A stretch of DNA of 60,016 nucleotides from Acidobacteriaceae bacterium (GTDB taxonomy: Bacteria > Acidobacteriota > Terriglobia > Bryobacterales > Bryobacteraceae). A program made the translations under genes and the position numbers. Shown here in pieces: positions 9,004 through 18,227 of the stretch. Position 1 is the stretch's first letter; every line of letters begins with the position of its first letter. Where the stretch lies: contig JAFAMD010000064.1 in the NCBI GenBank assembly GCA_019233755.1, forward strand, positions 1 through 60,016, given 5' to 3'. Below the pieces are notes generated by a model, which worked only from the letters and a program-made list of their open reading frames with translations, searched no databases and had not been told where the DNA came from.

Positions 9004-10574
9004 GGGCGATTTCCCTTCAGCAGATCTGGCAGATCGCTCTCGGCTTCCCCTGTGGCCCTGGCGAGGCTCAGCTTCGCGAGGTTGAAAGAAAAAAGACTGC
9101 TGATGTAGTCGTTCTCGGCGCTCGCGACCTGTTCCTGCGCCTGTACCACCTCTACGGTGTTCGCCACGCCGGCGCCGAACCGGTCGCGCGCCTCAGACAG
9201 CGTTTCATTCGCGTATCCGCGATTGTTGTCGGCCAGTTGAACTTGCCCCATGTCGGTTTGCAACTCGATGAGTGCGGTGCGCACATCCTGTTCGATCAGA
9301 CCACGCTGGTCCGCTAGCTCCGCCTGCCTTTGATGGAGGGTCGCTTCGGCCTGCTGAATATCGCCCTTCACCCTCCCGCCCTGCCAGATCGGCACGTTGA
9401 TGGAGCCCGTTACCGCGAAGACCCCGTGGGTCGATGTGGGGTTCGGCCCGAGGACGCCGTAGTTTCCGTCCAGCGATACGGACGGCAGCCGTTCGGCGTG
9501 CGCCGCCGAGAGGGTTTGCTCAGCGGCTCGCACCTGTGCTTCAGCGGCGCGCAGATCGGACCTGCGCTTATAGGCAACTTCGAGCGCAGTGCTCGCCGCC
9601 GGTACCTCCGCGGGACTGAAACTAAGCGAGTCTGAAAGAATCAGCTCACGATCGAGCGGAAGCCCGATGGTTCTCGCCAGCACAATTTTCTGTTTCTGCA
9701 GATCCGCTTCGAGCGAGCTCAGCCGCTGCCGCTGCGTTTCCAATTCCACCAGGCTTCGCATCACATCGATCTTTGAATTGGTCCCGGCAGCTTTGCGCAC
9801 GACAGCCTGATCATAGACGGCCTGGGCGTTGGCGACCTGGGCGCGCTGCGACTCCACTCTAGCCATCGACGCCAGCGTTTGCAAATACGTTCCCCCGACG
9901 GCCAGCACAAGCAGTTCGCGCGCATCTTTGGCAGAGAACACGGCGGCCCGCTCCGTTTGCTGGCTCGCATGCCAGTTCCGCCGCTGCACCGGGTCATAGA
10001 CAGACTGGCTCAGTGCACCCTGAAGCGAGGAATAAGCAAACGGACCCACAACGGAAGGAATAGAGAAGTTCATGCCGGGGGGAACCTTGAATTGGAACCC
10101 GTAGGCGGCCAGGTTGACTTGCGTGACCGTTTCGCTGGCGTTCGCGGATATATTCGGCAACAGCGCGCTGAGTTGTTGCAGCCGCTCTGCACGCGCCGCC
10201 CGCACGGAATCGTCGGCGGTAATCGTGCCCAGGTTGACCACCAGACCGAACCGCACGGCATCGGCCAGCGACAGCTTGATAGAGCCGTTCGGAATCTCCG
10301 GATCGGGCACACTGCCGGCGAACCCTCCACCCACCTGAATCGAACTGTTGACCGTACCGACGCCTGAACCCAATGCGGCGGATTGCTGCGCAGCGACAGT
10401 ACCAGGCTGAATGACACGGCCCGACGATGACAGAGGCATGACCCGGCTGGGGCTGGACGCTCCGGTGCCCATGGTGGGCGCCTGGCCGGGCAAGATAGAC
10501 ACTCCGAGCAATGCAAACAGTGCAACTCGCGTCCATGTCAATCGCCAGGAATTCCCTTTGCCGAAGCGTCTCAC
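9000..10574 (-). CDS. TolC-family outer membrane efflux protein
   Basis: Outer-membrane channel of the EmrAB-type pump. Two OEP repeats are visible: helices with SLADAVRFGLVVNLG and ERLQQLSALLPNISANASE in the first half, and RSDLRAAEAQVRAAEQTLSA followed by LPSVSLDGNYG in the second. I take GTG 10574 as start: it has GAGG upstream and places a clean signal peptide (RVALFALLGVSILPGQA) near the N-terminus. The longer frame from ATG 10622 begins inside a palindrome and lacks a ribosome-binding site. It is the first gene of the operon tolC-emrA-emrB. Confidence 0.9.
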   Translation of the reverse strand: MRRFGKGNSWRLTWTRVALFALLGVSILPGQAPTMGTGASSPSRVMPLSSSGRVIQPGTVAAQQSAALGSGVGTVNSSIQVGGGFAGSVPDPEIPNGSIKLSLADAVRFGLVVNLGTITADDSVRAARAERLQQLSALLPNISANASETVTQVNLAAYGFQFKVPPGMNFSIPSVVGPFAYSSLQGALSQSVYDPVQRRNWHASQQTERAAVFSAKDARELLVLAVGGTYLQTLASMARVESQRAQVANAQAVYDQAVVRKAAGTNSKIDVMRSLVELETQRQRLSSLEADLQKQKIVLARTIGLPLDRELILSDSLSFSPAEVPAASTALEVAYKRRSDLRAAEAQVRAAEQTLSAAHAERLPSVSLDGNYGVLGPNPTSTHGVFAVTGSINVPIWQGGRVKGDIQQAEATLHQRQAELADQRGLIEQDVRTALIELQTDMGQVQLADNNRGYANETLSEARDRFGAGVANTVEVVQAQEQVASAENDYISSLFSFNLAKLSLARATGEAESDLPDLLKGNRP

Positions 10575-10609
10575 CCGTTCCTCAATTTGTTCTTGCGTGC
10601 CTATCGCAA

Positions 10610-10632
10610 TAAATACATACATACATGTATCA
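10610..10632. promoter_or_regulatory. Candidate operator between tetR and the efflux operon
   Basis: The divergent gap holds the perfect 10-base palindrome ATACATGTAT (10621-10630), preceded by two further copies of TACA in direct register (10613-10620). The sequence resembles the left half of the E. coli AcrR operator (TACATACATTTGTG), recalled from the literature. Its position between a TetR gene and the pump operon fits autoregulation and repression of the pump. That the regulator binds here is an inference. Confidence 0.45.
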
Positions 10633-10675
10633 CATTTGACGACATCTGTGCATATAATTGTACAGGCGCGGCATC

Positions 10676-11341
10676 ATGGCGGCACGCACTTCCCCATCGA
10701 CCTTACGGCAGGCTCCAAAGCCGGCCGCGGCAACACTGAACAAGCACCAGCAGAAGACCCAAGCGATGAAGCTTCGCCTGCTAAAGGCAGCGCGACGGAT
10801 TTTCACTCGCGACGGCTTCGAAGCAGCGCGGATTGACGACATTGCGGCTGCCGCGGGGCACACGCGCGGCGCTTTCTACGCGCACTTCAAAACGAAAGAG
10901 GATTTGTTTCTGGCGCTGATCGAGCAGGAGACAGCCGCCCACATGGACGACATAAGAGCAAAAATGCACGCCTGCACTACCGAACAGGAGCAGGTCGACA
11001 TGTTGCGTAAATACTACAGCGCGCGCCTGGCCGACCGGGCATTTTCCATTCTGCTCATCGAGTTCAAACTGTACGCGCTCCGGCACCCACGCCTGCGGGC
11101 ACACCTCGCCGACGCGCACCGGCAAATCCGCGATGTCTTAAAGCTCGGCGTCGAAGGGCTGCTGCCCGCCCAGTTTCAGGTCAGATCCGAATCGCGCGAG
11201 CTCAAGCGAGTGGCGCTCGAGTCATTGCTTACCGGGCTGATCCTCGAGAACACCTACGATCCGAAACGGATTTCAGAACGTCAGGTTGAGTCTGTGCTCG
11301 GCCAGATGTTCGATATGGTGCAGGACCTGAGTGCTTCCTGA
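10676..11341 (+). CDS. TetR/AcrR-family transcriptional regulator
   Basis: Predicted repressor of the divergent tolC-emrA-emrB operon. The N-terminal DNA-binding domain is classic: LLKAARRIFTRDGFEAARID, then DIAAAAGHTRGAFYAHFKTK as helix-turn-helix, then EDLFLALIE. A C-terminal ligand-binding helical domain of about 150 residues follows. ATG 10676 is preferred; a TTG six codons upstream keeps the frame but has no better ribosome-binding site. A Lys/Gln-rich tail of about 25 residues precedes the HTH domain. The 3' end overlaps the antisense end of the open frame of a broken TPR gene. Confidence 0.92.
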   Translation: MAARTSPSTLRQAPKPAAATLNKHQQKTQAMKLRLLKAARRIFTRDGFEAARIDDIAAAAGHTRGAFYAHFKTKEDLFLALIEQETAAHMDDIRAKMHACTTEQEQVDMLRKYYSARLADRAFSILLIEFKLYALRHPRLRAHLADAHRQIRDVLKLGVEGLLPAQFQVRSESRELKRVALESLLTGLILENTYDPKRISERQVESVLGQMFDMVQDLSAS

Positions 11342-11344
11342 GAT

Positions 11345-11696
11345 GAAGGTGGCGATCGGCTTTGGCTAACTCCAGCAGAGCGGCTGTACGCATTTCGGCG
11401 AAGGCAGGACCGGCGTTGGCGGACGCAAGAACTTTAAGAAGCTTTGTGCGCGCCTCGGTCCAGCGTTCTCTCACGTTGAGAAACGACCCGTAGGTGAAGC
11501 CGACGAACGCCGCTTCTATCGGGTTCTCCGCGGCTACCGGCATGACACGATTCTCGGCCTCTCGCAATACACGTTCCGCCTCATCGAAGTGACTTCGACG
11601 GAGTTCGACGCGGCCCAGTATCGCAAGCGTCTTTGCGACTCCTTCCTTGGAATGCTACGTACGAAAGTCCTTCAGGTGGGCTGGATTCGCCGACAT
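11345..11696 (-). pseudogene. Broken TPR-repeat gene
   Basis: ATG 11696 shares a base with the stop of the upstream hydrolase gene (TGATG), the usual sign of translational coupling, but codon 14 is TAG (11655-11657). Beyond it the same frame gives a clear tetratricopeptide pattern: AKTLAILGRVELRRSHFDEA, FVGFTYGSFLNVRERWTEAR and FAEMRTAALLELAKA, each with the small/large residue spacing of TPR helices. The frame runs on to 11229, antisense to the end of tetR, where the TPR pattern is lost, so the 3' end looks truncated too. A nonsense codon plus loss of the end suggest a decayed gene once co-transcribed with the hydrolase; a sequencing error at the TAG is the alternative. Confidence 0.5.
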
Positions 11697-12574
11697 CAGT
11701 GGCACACTGAGCAGAAGAATTCGGCGAGCAAGGCAGTTACTCTCTCCGGCTCCTCGTGGTGTAACCAGTGAGTTGCATCCTCGAAGCATATGAGTTTTGC
11801 CGCGCTACATTCGTATACGCTTTCTCTTGCCATTTCGGCCATGAGAAATTTATCGCGCACACCCCATAGGATCAGCGCCGGAACCTGCACTTTGCCGGGT
11901 AACGGTGTCGGACGCGATCGGGACAACGTCCGGTACCAATGGATCATGCCGCGCATCGCCCCTGGCTGGGACCACGCTTCGCGGTAGCGTTCGAGTTCGT
12001 TCGGCGAAAACGTCCCAGGCCGGCTTGAACGCTCCAGAGCGCGTATGCCGACGCGAAAATTGTTCGCGGAGAAAACGAACTCCGGCACCTTCGGGATCTG
12101 AAAAAACAACATGTACCAGCTTCTGAGCATTTGCGCCGGCCTGGTTCTCAGATAACGGATCATCACTGCAGGATGAGGCACGTTCAAAATCGCCAGCTTC
12201 GCGATTCTATCGGGATGAAGAATGGCGGTATTCCAGGCCACGGCAGCACCCCAGTCATGGCCCCCCAGGAAGATTTTTTGGCAGCCCACCTGGTCGGCGA
12301 TCGCCAATACATCAGATGTAAGCTTCGGGAGGGTATACGCACGAACGGGGCGCGGCTTTGTGCTCAAGTTGTAACCACGCTGATCGGGAGCGATCACGCG
12401 GAAACCTGCCCGTGCAAGCGGCAGAATCTGCCTTCGCCAGCCGTACCAGAACTCCGGAAAGCCGTGCAGCAGCAGAACAACTGGACCGTCCCTCGGCCCG
12501 GCGGCTACTGCATGTAAGACAACCTCACCGTTTTCAAAGGCCAGCCGCTCGAGGCCATCGAATTCGCCAGCCAT
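11696..12574 (-). CDS. Alpha/beta hydrolase, epoxide-hydrolase-like
   Basis: A 292-residue alpha/beta hydrolase of the soluble epoxide hydrolase group. HGFPEFWYGW (residues 37-46) supplies the oxyanion hole. GGHDWG places the nucleophile at Asp107, and the charge-relay pair is likely Asp241 (WGVRD) and His269 (ATHW). Cap tyrosines that would activate the epoxide are plausible at Tyr154 and Tyr214. An Asp nucleophile also occurs in haloalkane dehalogenases, but the HGFPEFW motif and cap fit epoxide hydrolase better. Cytoplasmic, no signal peptide. It diverges from the ADOP permease gene and leads into the broken TPR gene. Confidence 0.88.
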   Translation of the reverse strand: MAGEFDGLERLAFENGEVVLHAVAAGPRDGPVVLLLHGFPEFWYGWRRQILPLARAGFRVIAPDQRGYNLSTKPRPVRAYTLPKLTSDVLAIADQVGCQKIFLGGHDWGAAVAWNTAILHPDRIAKLAILNVPHPAVMIRYLRTRPAQMLRSWYMLFFQIPKVPEFVFSANNFRVGIRALERSSRPGTFSPNELERYREAWSQPGAMRGMIHWYRTLSRSRPTPLPGKVQVPALILWGVRDKFLMAEMARESVYECSAAKLICFEDATHWLHHEEPERVTALLAEFFCSVCH

Positions 12575-12634
12575 GGCAGAACGACTCTATCAGGTCGAAT
12601 GAACTTCCGACCCGGACCGCGCGTATAGGCAGGT

Positions 12635-15079
12635 ATGTTTGACTCCCTCTGGCCGGATCTCCGCTTTGCAGGGCGCATGCTACGCAGGAATGCGGGCTTT
12701 ACTGCGATTGCGATTGTAACGCTGGCGGTGGGAATCGGCGCGAACACGGCCATTTTCAGCGTGATCGATCACACGATTTTGCGGCCGCTCGCGTATCGCG
12801 ATCCGGATCGCCTTTATGCGATTCACGAGAAGGTACTGGACTTTCCCCAAGCTCCGCCGCTACTCCCGGTGAATGCCATGCACTTCCTCGAATGGCGAAA
12901 AAATGTCCGTGCGTTCGACTCCGTCGCGCTGATGGCCGGCTACGCGCTTGACCTGACCGGATCTGGCGAACCGCGAAGACTTCACGCCGCCCGGGTTTCG
13001 TGGAACCTTTTCAAGATGCTGGGCGTTCAGCCGCAACTGGGGCGAAGCTTTCGCCCGCACGAGGATCAACCCGGGCATGACCATGAGGTGATCATAGACA
13101 ACGCGCTGTGGCGGCGGCATTTTGCCGGCGATCCCAATGTCATCGGCCGCAAAATCGTGCTGGATGGAAATCCGTACGAGGTCATCGGGGTACTTCCGGC
13201 GAACTTTCGTTTTCCTAAGCTCAGCCAGCTTTACGCGATGGCGGTTTCGGAGGAGCGGCCCGAAATATGGAAGCCGTTCGCCCTTCGCAACGACGAACTG
13301 GACGACATGGGCGATTTCAATTTCGCCTGCATTGCACGCCTGAAACCAGGCGTTTCCCGGGGAAGAGCGCTGGCCGAGTTGAACGCGGCGCAAGGTGCTT
13401 TTGTAAAGAAGCTGCCTGAGAAAGCGGATCTGCGGGCCGAACTGGTGCCGCTCGAGAGCCAGATCGTCGGCCGCTCGCGGACCGGGCTCGAGTTGATTCT
13501 GGTGGCGGTGGGCGCGGTTCTGCTGATCGCGTGTGTGAACATCGCCAACCTGCTGCTGACGAGATCGACGGTGCGAAGCCGGGAAATGGCGATCCGGACG
13601 GCGCTCGGAGCAGGTAGAGGCCGGCTGCTGCGGCAATTGCTGATGGAGAGCCTCACGCTGGCAGGAGCGGGCGGGATTTTGGGCATCGGCATAGCTTATG
13701 CGGCCATCCGGCTGATCGTGGCCAAAGCGCCGGTGGACTTACCGCGTCTGGACGAAGTACACCTCGACCTGCGCGTGCTGCTCTTTACGGCTGTGATCTC
13801 GGTTTTCTGCGGGCTCCTGTTCGGCGTTCTGCCGGCGTGGAACTCCGCGCGGCGCGACCCGCAGGAGGCGATGAAAGGAGGAGGGCGAGGAACCACAGCC
13901 GGCCGGACCAGCGGGCGCCTGCGTTCCCTGCTGGTAAGCGCTGAAATTTGCCTGAGCACGATGTCGCTGGCGGCCGGGGCGCTGCTCCTGCACAGCTTCG
14001 TCAATCTGCTGAATGTCGACAAGGGTTTCGATGTGCAGCGGCTGGTCACGGTTGACCTGAGCCTGCCGCGAATTCGATACCCGGACAACGACGCGAAGGC
14101 CCTGTTCCTGCAGCAAATGCTGCAGCGAGTGGAAGCGCTGCCGGGCGTTCTCTCGGCGGGCACCATTAACCGGCTGCCTCTTTCGGGCGAGGGAGGAAAC
14201 AATCTGATTCTGGTGGAGGGATCGAATCTCCCGATTCTGCAGAGGCCGCTCGCAGATATCCGGCAGGTGAACCCCGATTACTTTCGAACCATGGCGATCC
14301 CGCTGCGGCAAGGGAGGACGTTCACGACCGCGGAGTATAAGCGTCAGGTGGCGATGATTTCGGCAAGCGCCGCCGCCAAACTCTGGCCCAAAGAAAATCC
14401 CGTGGGAAGGCGATTTCGCATGGGAGGGGACGAACGCCCGTTCCTGCAGGTGGTCGGCGTGGTAGGGGACGTCAGAGGCACAAGCCTGGGCACACCTCCC
14501 TCGCCTACCGTTTATGTTCCGTACTGGGTGCAATTGTGGGGTGAGCCGACTCTTGTGGTGAGGACAGCGCTTGCTCCGGCTGCGGCGTCCGGCGAAATTC
14601 GGGGCGTGTTGCGGCAGATGGACCGGCAAATGCCAGTTGAACGATTCCAGACGATGGAAGAGGTGCTGGATCAATCGGTGGCACAGCGAAGGTTTCAGAT
14701 GAATCTCGTGCTGCTGTTCGCAGTTTCGGCCTTGCTGCTGGCCTGTTTAGGAATCTACGGAGTGGTCTCCTATTCCGTCGCGCAAAGAACGAACGAGATC
14801 GGCGTCCGGATGACACTCGGCGCGCGTTCGGGAGATATCAGCCGGATGGTTCTCTGGCAGGGGCTGATGCCGGTGATCTCCGGATTGAGCGCGGGTGTGC
14901 TGGCCTCTTTCATTACCGGGCGCATCATAGCGAGCCTGCTTTTCGGCGTAACCTCTGCGGACCCCATCGCCATGGCTGCCGTTGTGGCTGCGCTGACCAC
15001 GGTGGCGGCTTGCGCGACCCTGATTCCAGCCATGCGCGCAACACGCGTAGACCCGGCTATTGCTCTCCGGTACGAATGA
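12635..15079 (+). CDS. ADOP-type ABC transporter permease (MacB/FtsX fold)
   Basis: An 814-residue duplicated permease of the acidobacterial orphan type. The N-terminus reads LRFAGRMLRRNAGFTAIAIV and LAVGIGANTAIFSVID (first helix), followed by a MacB-like periplasmic domain. An FtsX domain with three helices sits at about 285-400 (REMAIRTALGAGRGRLLRQL), then a second helix plus periplasmic domain, and a second FtsX domain at the C-terminus (TNEIGVRMTLGARSGDI, about 710-810). No ATPase gene is next to it. The transported or sensed molecule is unknown. The last 23 bases overlap the convergent glycosyltransferase gene. Confidence 0.93.
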   Translation: MFDSLWPDLRFAGRMLRRNAGFTAIAIVTLAVGIGANTAIFSVIDHTILRPLAYRDPDRLYAIHEKVLDFPQAPPLLPVNAMHFLEWRKNVRAFDSVALMAGYALDLTGSGEPRRLHAARVSWNLFKMLGVQPQLGRSFRPHEDQPGHDHEVIIDNALWRRHFAGDPNVIGRKIVLDGNPYEVIGVLPANFRFPKLSQLYAMAVSEERPEIWKPFALRNDELDDMGDFNFACIARLKPGVSRGRALAELNAAQGAFVKKLPEKADLRAELVPLESQIVGRSRTGLELILVAVGAVLLIACVNIANLLLTRSTVRSREMAIRTALGAGRGRLLRQLLMESLTLAGAGGILGIGIAYAAIRLIVAKAPVDLPRLDEVHLDLRVLLFTAVISVFCGLLFGVLPAWNSARRDPQEAMKGGGRGTTAGRTSGRLRSLLVSAEICLSTMSLAAGALLLHSFVNLLNVDKGFDVQRLVTVDLSLPRIRYPDNDAKALFLQQMLQRVEALPGVLSAGTINRLPLSGEGGNNLILVEGSNLPILQRPLADIRQVNPDYFRTMAIPLRQGRTFTTAEYKRQVAMISASAAAKLWPKENPVGRRFRMGGDERPFLQVVGVVGDVRGTSLGTPPSPTVYVPYWVQLWGEPTLVVRTALAPAAASGEIRGVLRQMDRQMPVERFQTMEEVLDQSVAQRRFQMNLVLLFAVSALLLACLGIYGVVSYSVAQRTNEIGVRMTLGARSGDISRMVLWQGLMPVISGLSAGVLASFITGRIIASLLFGVTSADPIAMAAVVAALTTVAACATLIPAMRATRVDPAIALRYE

Positions 15080-16748
15080 CGGGCGAGATGCTTGGCGGGT
15101 CCTCATCCGGCTCCAGCAGCAGGATCTTACGGTTGGGAAAATATCGAATAAGTTTCTCGTTCTCGGCGCCGAGATCGCGGGCGTAGACAATGCGCGACGC
15201 GTCGATATCGGCAGCGTTCCAGACCCACTCGTCCTGATAGACGTGGCGCGGTGAGTAGTGAACGAACACCAGCAGTTGCCCGGATATGGCTGCTAGTTGG
15301 CTCCGCACCTCTATGCGGCGCCGCGGGTTGTTGTGATTGATGGAATCCCACGTTTCGTATTGCAATACCGGGTAAGCCGCCGGGCTTTCGAAGAGGTGCA
15401 GCGCGTACCAGACGGCGAACTCAGCCAGACAGAGCAGAACCAGCACGCGAACTATTTCAAAGCCCACATGCATGCCGCGGATGCGTAAGCGACCGAGCTG
15501 CTGAAGCCCGATAATGCTGACCAGCACAAACAGGCAGGTCACGGCCGCAAGATAGTGAACCAGCAGATAAGGGAACAGATTTGTGCCGAGCGCAAAAATC
15601 GCGAGCGCGGCCGCTACCCAAAACAATCGTTTCTCGCGGAGCGCGAAGAAAAACGCGATGAGAGCGATATAGAGCGGGGGTACGAAGAAGAACCGGCAGT
15701 AGCGGACGCGGTACTCCAGCCGAAGCAGGAATTTTGAGAGCGTATCAGTACCGGAGCCGTGCATCAGCGCCTGGGCCTTGTAATCGAGTTCCTGCTGCGG
15801 TGTCAGTGGCAGGTGAGGCACCGGGTTGGGTTCGATCGTCAGCGACGTCGGCACGCCGTATTGATACTGGCTCAATTGTTCGGGCAGCATGGTCCAGCTA
15901 TGCGTGACGGCTTTGTTCTGCAACAGGATCAGCGCGATTACGGGGAGAACCGCGGCCAGCGCCAGGGACGATACACGTAAGAGCCCGGGCCAGTCCTGGC
16001 GGCGGAAGAAAGACGGCGCAAGGAAGAGCGCGACCGCCAGGAAAAGCAGCAAAGATTCGAACTGGCGCGTAAGCATGTGCATGGCGAAGCCGATGCCCAA
16101 CAGAACAGCGTCCCGGCTGCGCCATTGCTCGCGCAATCTCGGCAGCGCTCCGAAGACCAGACACCCGGCGGTTGCGGCGAGCGCACCTCCCCAGTAGGAG
16201 TTCATCCACTGGCTGAGCGGCCCGAATTCGATCACGGCCAGAGTGCCGCCCAGCAGCGCCCAGGCAGGGGTCACCCAGGCGTGCAGCATCCAGTAGCAGA
16301 GCGCGCAGAAAGCGCCGGTGACGAGGAGCACTCCGGTCCAAGGTACGCCCGATACCACCCTGCCGAGAGCGAGCACGATGCCCTGACCAAGCGGATAGAT
16401 GGAACTGTATGTCGGCTGCTGCAACTCGAAGAAGGTTTCGAAAAACTGATGAAGCGGATGCGGCGGATTCGCGAGCCGGCCATGCAGCAGCGTATCGGCC
16501 GCAAGCAAATGGCTGAACTCGTCGTAAATTTCGGGCGTAGGAACAGGATGGTGAGGCAGGAGCAGGAGCCGGAGCGCGATGGGCAGCAGGAAAAGCAGCA
16601 GCATGCACCGGCGCGTTCTCTCAGCGAGCGCCGTAACTGCCCGCTGAAGCCGCGGGCTCCAGACGAACGCCGCGAGGATAAAGAATGCGGCCAGGAACGC
16701 AAGCAGCCAATCGGCTGGTGCAAATCCTACAGGGTCGCTGGCTGGCAT
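15057..16748 (-). CDS. GT39-like polytopic membrane glycosyltransferase (paralogue 2)
   Basis: A 563-residue protein with about ten or more membrane helices and a C-terminal periplasmic part. After the first helix comes EIYDEFSHLLAADTLLHGRL, an acidic loop as in GT39/ArnT/PMT C-type glycosyltransferases that use polyprenyl-phosphate sugars. It is closely similar along its length to the protein at 18228-19955, for example LQQPTYSSIYPLGQGIV and GAFCALCYWML. The ATG shares a base with the stop of the GT2-methyltransferase gene (TGATG). A role in adding sugars at the outer face of the inner membrane is inferred; acceptor and sugar are unknown. Confidence 0.8.
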   Translation of the reverse strand: MPASDPVGFAPADWLLAFLAAFFILAAFVWSPRLQRAVTALAERTRRCMLLLFLLPIALRLLLLPHHPVPTPEIYDEFSHLLAADTLLHGRLANPPHPLHQFFETFFELQQPTYSSIYPLGQGIVLALGRVVSGVPWTGVLLVTGAFCALCYWMLHAWVTPAWALLGGTLAVIEFGPLSQWMNSYWGGALAATAGCLVFGALPRLREQWRSRDAVLLGIGFAMHMLTRQFESLLLFLAVALFLAPSFFRRQDWPGLLRVSSLALAAVLPVIALILLQNKAVTHSWTMLPEQLSQYQYGVPTSLTIEPNPVPHLPLTPQQELDYKAQALMHGSGTDTLSKFLLRLEYRVRYCRFFFVPPLYIALIAFFFALREKRLFWVAAALAIFALGTNLFPYLLVHYLAAVTCLFVLVSIIGLQQLGRLRIRGMHVGFEIVRVLVLLCLAEFAVWYALHLFESPAAYPVLQYETWDSINHNNPRRRIEVRSQLAAISGQLLVFVHYSPRHVYQDEWVWNAADIDASRIVYARDLGAENEKLIRYFPNRKILLLEPDEDPPSISPVIRTGEQ

Positions 16749-18181
16749 CAGTGCGCGGCGATGCCGATCGCGATCAGAGATGTCGCGGGCCAGGGAAGGC
16801 GGCTGTCGATCCGGCGCCAGACCGGGACGAGCAGATCAAATACGCGCAGTTGGAGGCGGCTGAGCGTCCGTCGGCGGAGAATGCGGCTGTTCAGATACCA
16901 GCCGGGCCACGTCGCGCGGTTGAAGAAGGTAATCTGCTCCACCTGGAATCCGGCCGCGGCCATCTTGCCTTTCAGTTCTTCGACGGTATAGCGGCGTTTG
17001 TGTTCGAGCACCTCATCCATGCTTCCAAATGCCTGCGGGCCTTGCGGGACGAGAATAATCGCCGTGCCTCCGGGGCGGAGGCAGGCGTGAATGTTTTCGA
17101 GGCCCGCAAGGTCATCCGCGACATGCTCGAGTACGTTCAAACAGACGACTGTATCCGCGCTCTCGCGAAACCGCTCGGCATCAGCCGGATCAGAGAAGTC
17201 ACACACCGCGAGTTCGACGTTCGGCCGATGGTCCACGCGCGATCGCAGCTCGTAGAGGTGTTCTTTATGGGTGTCGGTAGCGATGTAGCGGTGGCGGCCC
17301 GAGGACAGCAGAACGGTGAGATTCCCGATCCCCGCACCCAACTCCAAAACTTCGCCGACGATCCATGGGCCGATGGTATCGGCCATCCAGCGATTGAAGC
17401 GCTTTGCCCGGGACATCGCTACTAGCATGTCCGCAGCGGGATCGGTATAGGCCGCACTGAAAAGCCAGCTTCGCAGAATGGCGCCGAAGGCGGCAAACCC
17501 GTCGCGCACACCGATCTTTTTTCCTTCGTCGCGGCCGCGGCCATGGTATGAAATCGGTACTTCGATCACACGCGCGTGGCGCTTCGCAAACTGAATGATG
17601 AGTTCGGGATCGAGGCCGAAGTGGTCACTTTTCAGAGGAACGGTCTGGGCCAGAGACGTACGAAAAGCTTTATAGCCGGTCTCGACATCTGAGAGATCCA
17701 GACCGGCAGCCAGGCCCGCGAACGTCGTGATCGCCCGGTTGGCAAACGCCTGCCAGAACCCGAATGGACGGCGCAGGGCAGTGTTCAAAACCCGCGAGCC
17801 GAGCACTACGTCGGCATCACCGCTGAGGAGCGGCTGCAGGATGCGCGGATAGTCGGCTGGATCATACTCGAAATCGGCATCCTGGATGATGCAGAAATCG
17901 CCCTGCGCGTGCGAAATCGCGGTGCGGATGGCCGCGCCTTTTCCGCGATTCGTCTCATGCCGGATCAGCTTCAGGCAGACTTCCGGGCGAGCTCGCGAGA
18001 ACTCCTGAACCGCTAAGTACGATTCATCGCGTGAGCCGTCGTCTACCACGATCAGGTCGGCGTGAATCTTTTCGGCTTCGAAATACGATGCCGATGCTGC
18101 GACCACGCGATCAAGCACAGCGGCGACCGAGCTGGCCTCGTTGTACACGGGGATCAGGATAGAAAGACGCGTGGCTAGCAT
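16748..18181 (-). CDS. Bifunctional GT2 glycosyltransferase / SAM-dependent methyltransferase
   Basis: Two domains in one 477-residue protein. Residues 1-245 are a GT2 dolichyl-phosphate-mannose-synthase-like enzyme: ILIPVYNEASSVAAVLDRV, DLIVVDDGSRD and the metal-binding QDADF (Asp101/Asp103). Residues about 255-400 are a class I methyltransferase: VLELGAGIGNLT (motif I, from 278), YIATD and CLNVLEHVADDL. The end holds a membrane-associated helix or two. The likely product is a polyprenyl-phosphate sugar serving the two flanking GT39-like proteins, with methylation of an unknown target; this is inferred from family and context. There is a 46-base gap to the upstream gene and a one-base overlap downstream. 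Confidence 0.88.
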   Translation of the reverse strand: MLATRLSILIPVYNEASSVAAVLDRVVAASASYFEAEKIHADLIVVDDGSRDESYLAVQEFSRARPEVCLKLIRHETNRGKGAAIRTAISHAQGDFCIIQDADFEYDPADYPRILQPLLSGDADVVLGSRVLNTALRRPFGFWQAFANRAITTFAGLAAGLDLSDVETGYKAFRTSLAQTVPLKSDHFGLDPELIIQFAKRHARVIEVPISYHGRGRDEGKKIGVRDGFAAFGAILRSWLFSAAYTDPAADMLVAMSRAKRFNRWMADTIGPWIVGEVLELGAGIGNLTVLLSSGRHRYIATDTHKEHLYELRSRVDHRPNVELAVCDFSDPADAERFRESADTVVCLNVLEHVADDLAGLENIHACLRPGGTAIILVPQGPQAFGSMDEVLEHKRRYTVEELKGKMAAAGFQVEQITFFNRATWPGWYLNSRILRRRTLSRLQLRVFDLLVPVWRRIDSRLPWPATSLIAIGIAAH

Positions 18182-18227
18182 GTTGCAATTAGCTCAACTC
18201 GACGAAGTGAGAAGAGCAGGGATAAGT

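Noticed and set aside
10636..10658. TTGACG and TATAAT as a promoter for tetR
   Set aside because: Both boxes look good but are only 11 bases apart, too close for a sigma-70 promoter, and the -10 nearly touches the start codon.
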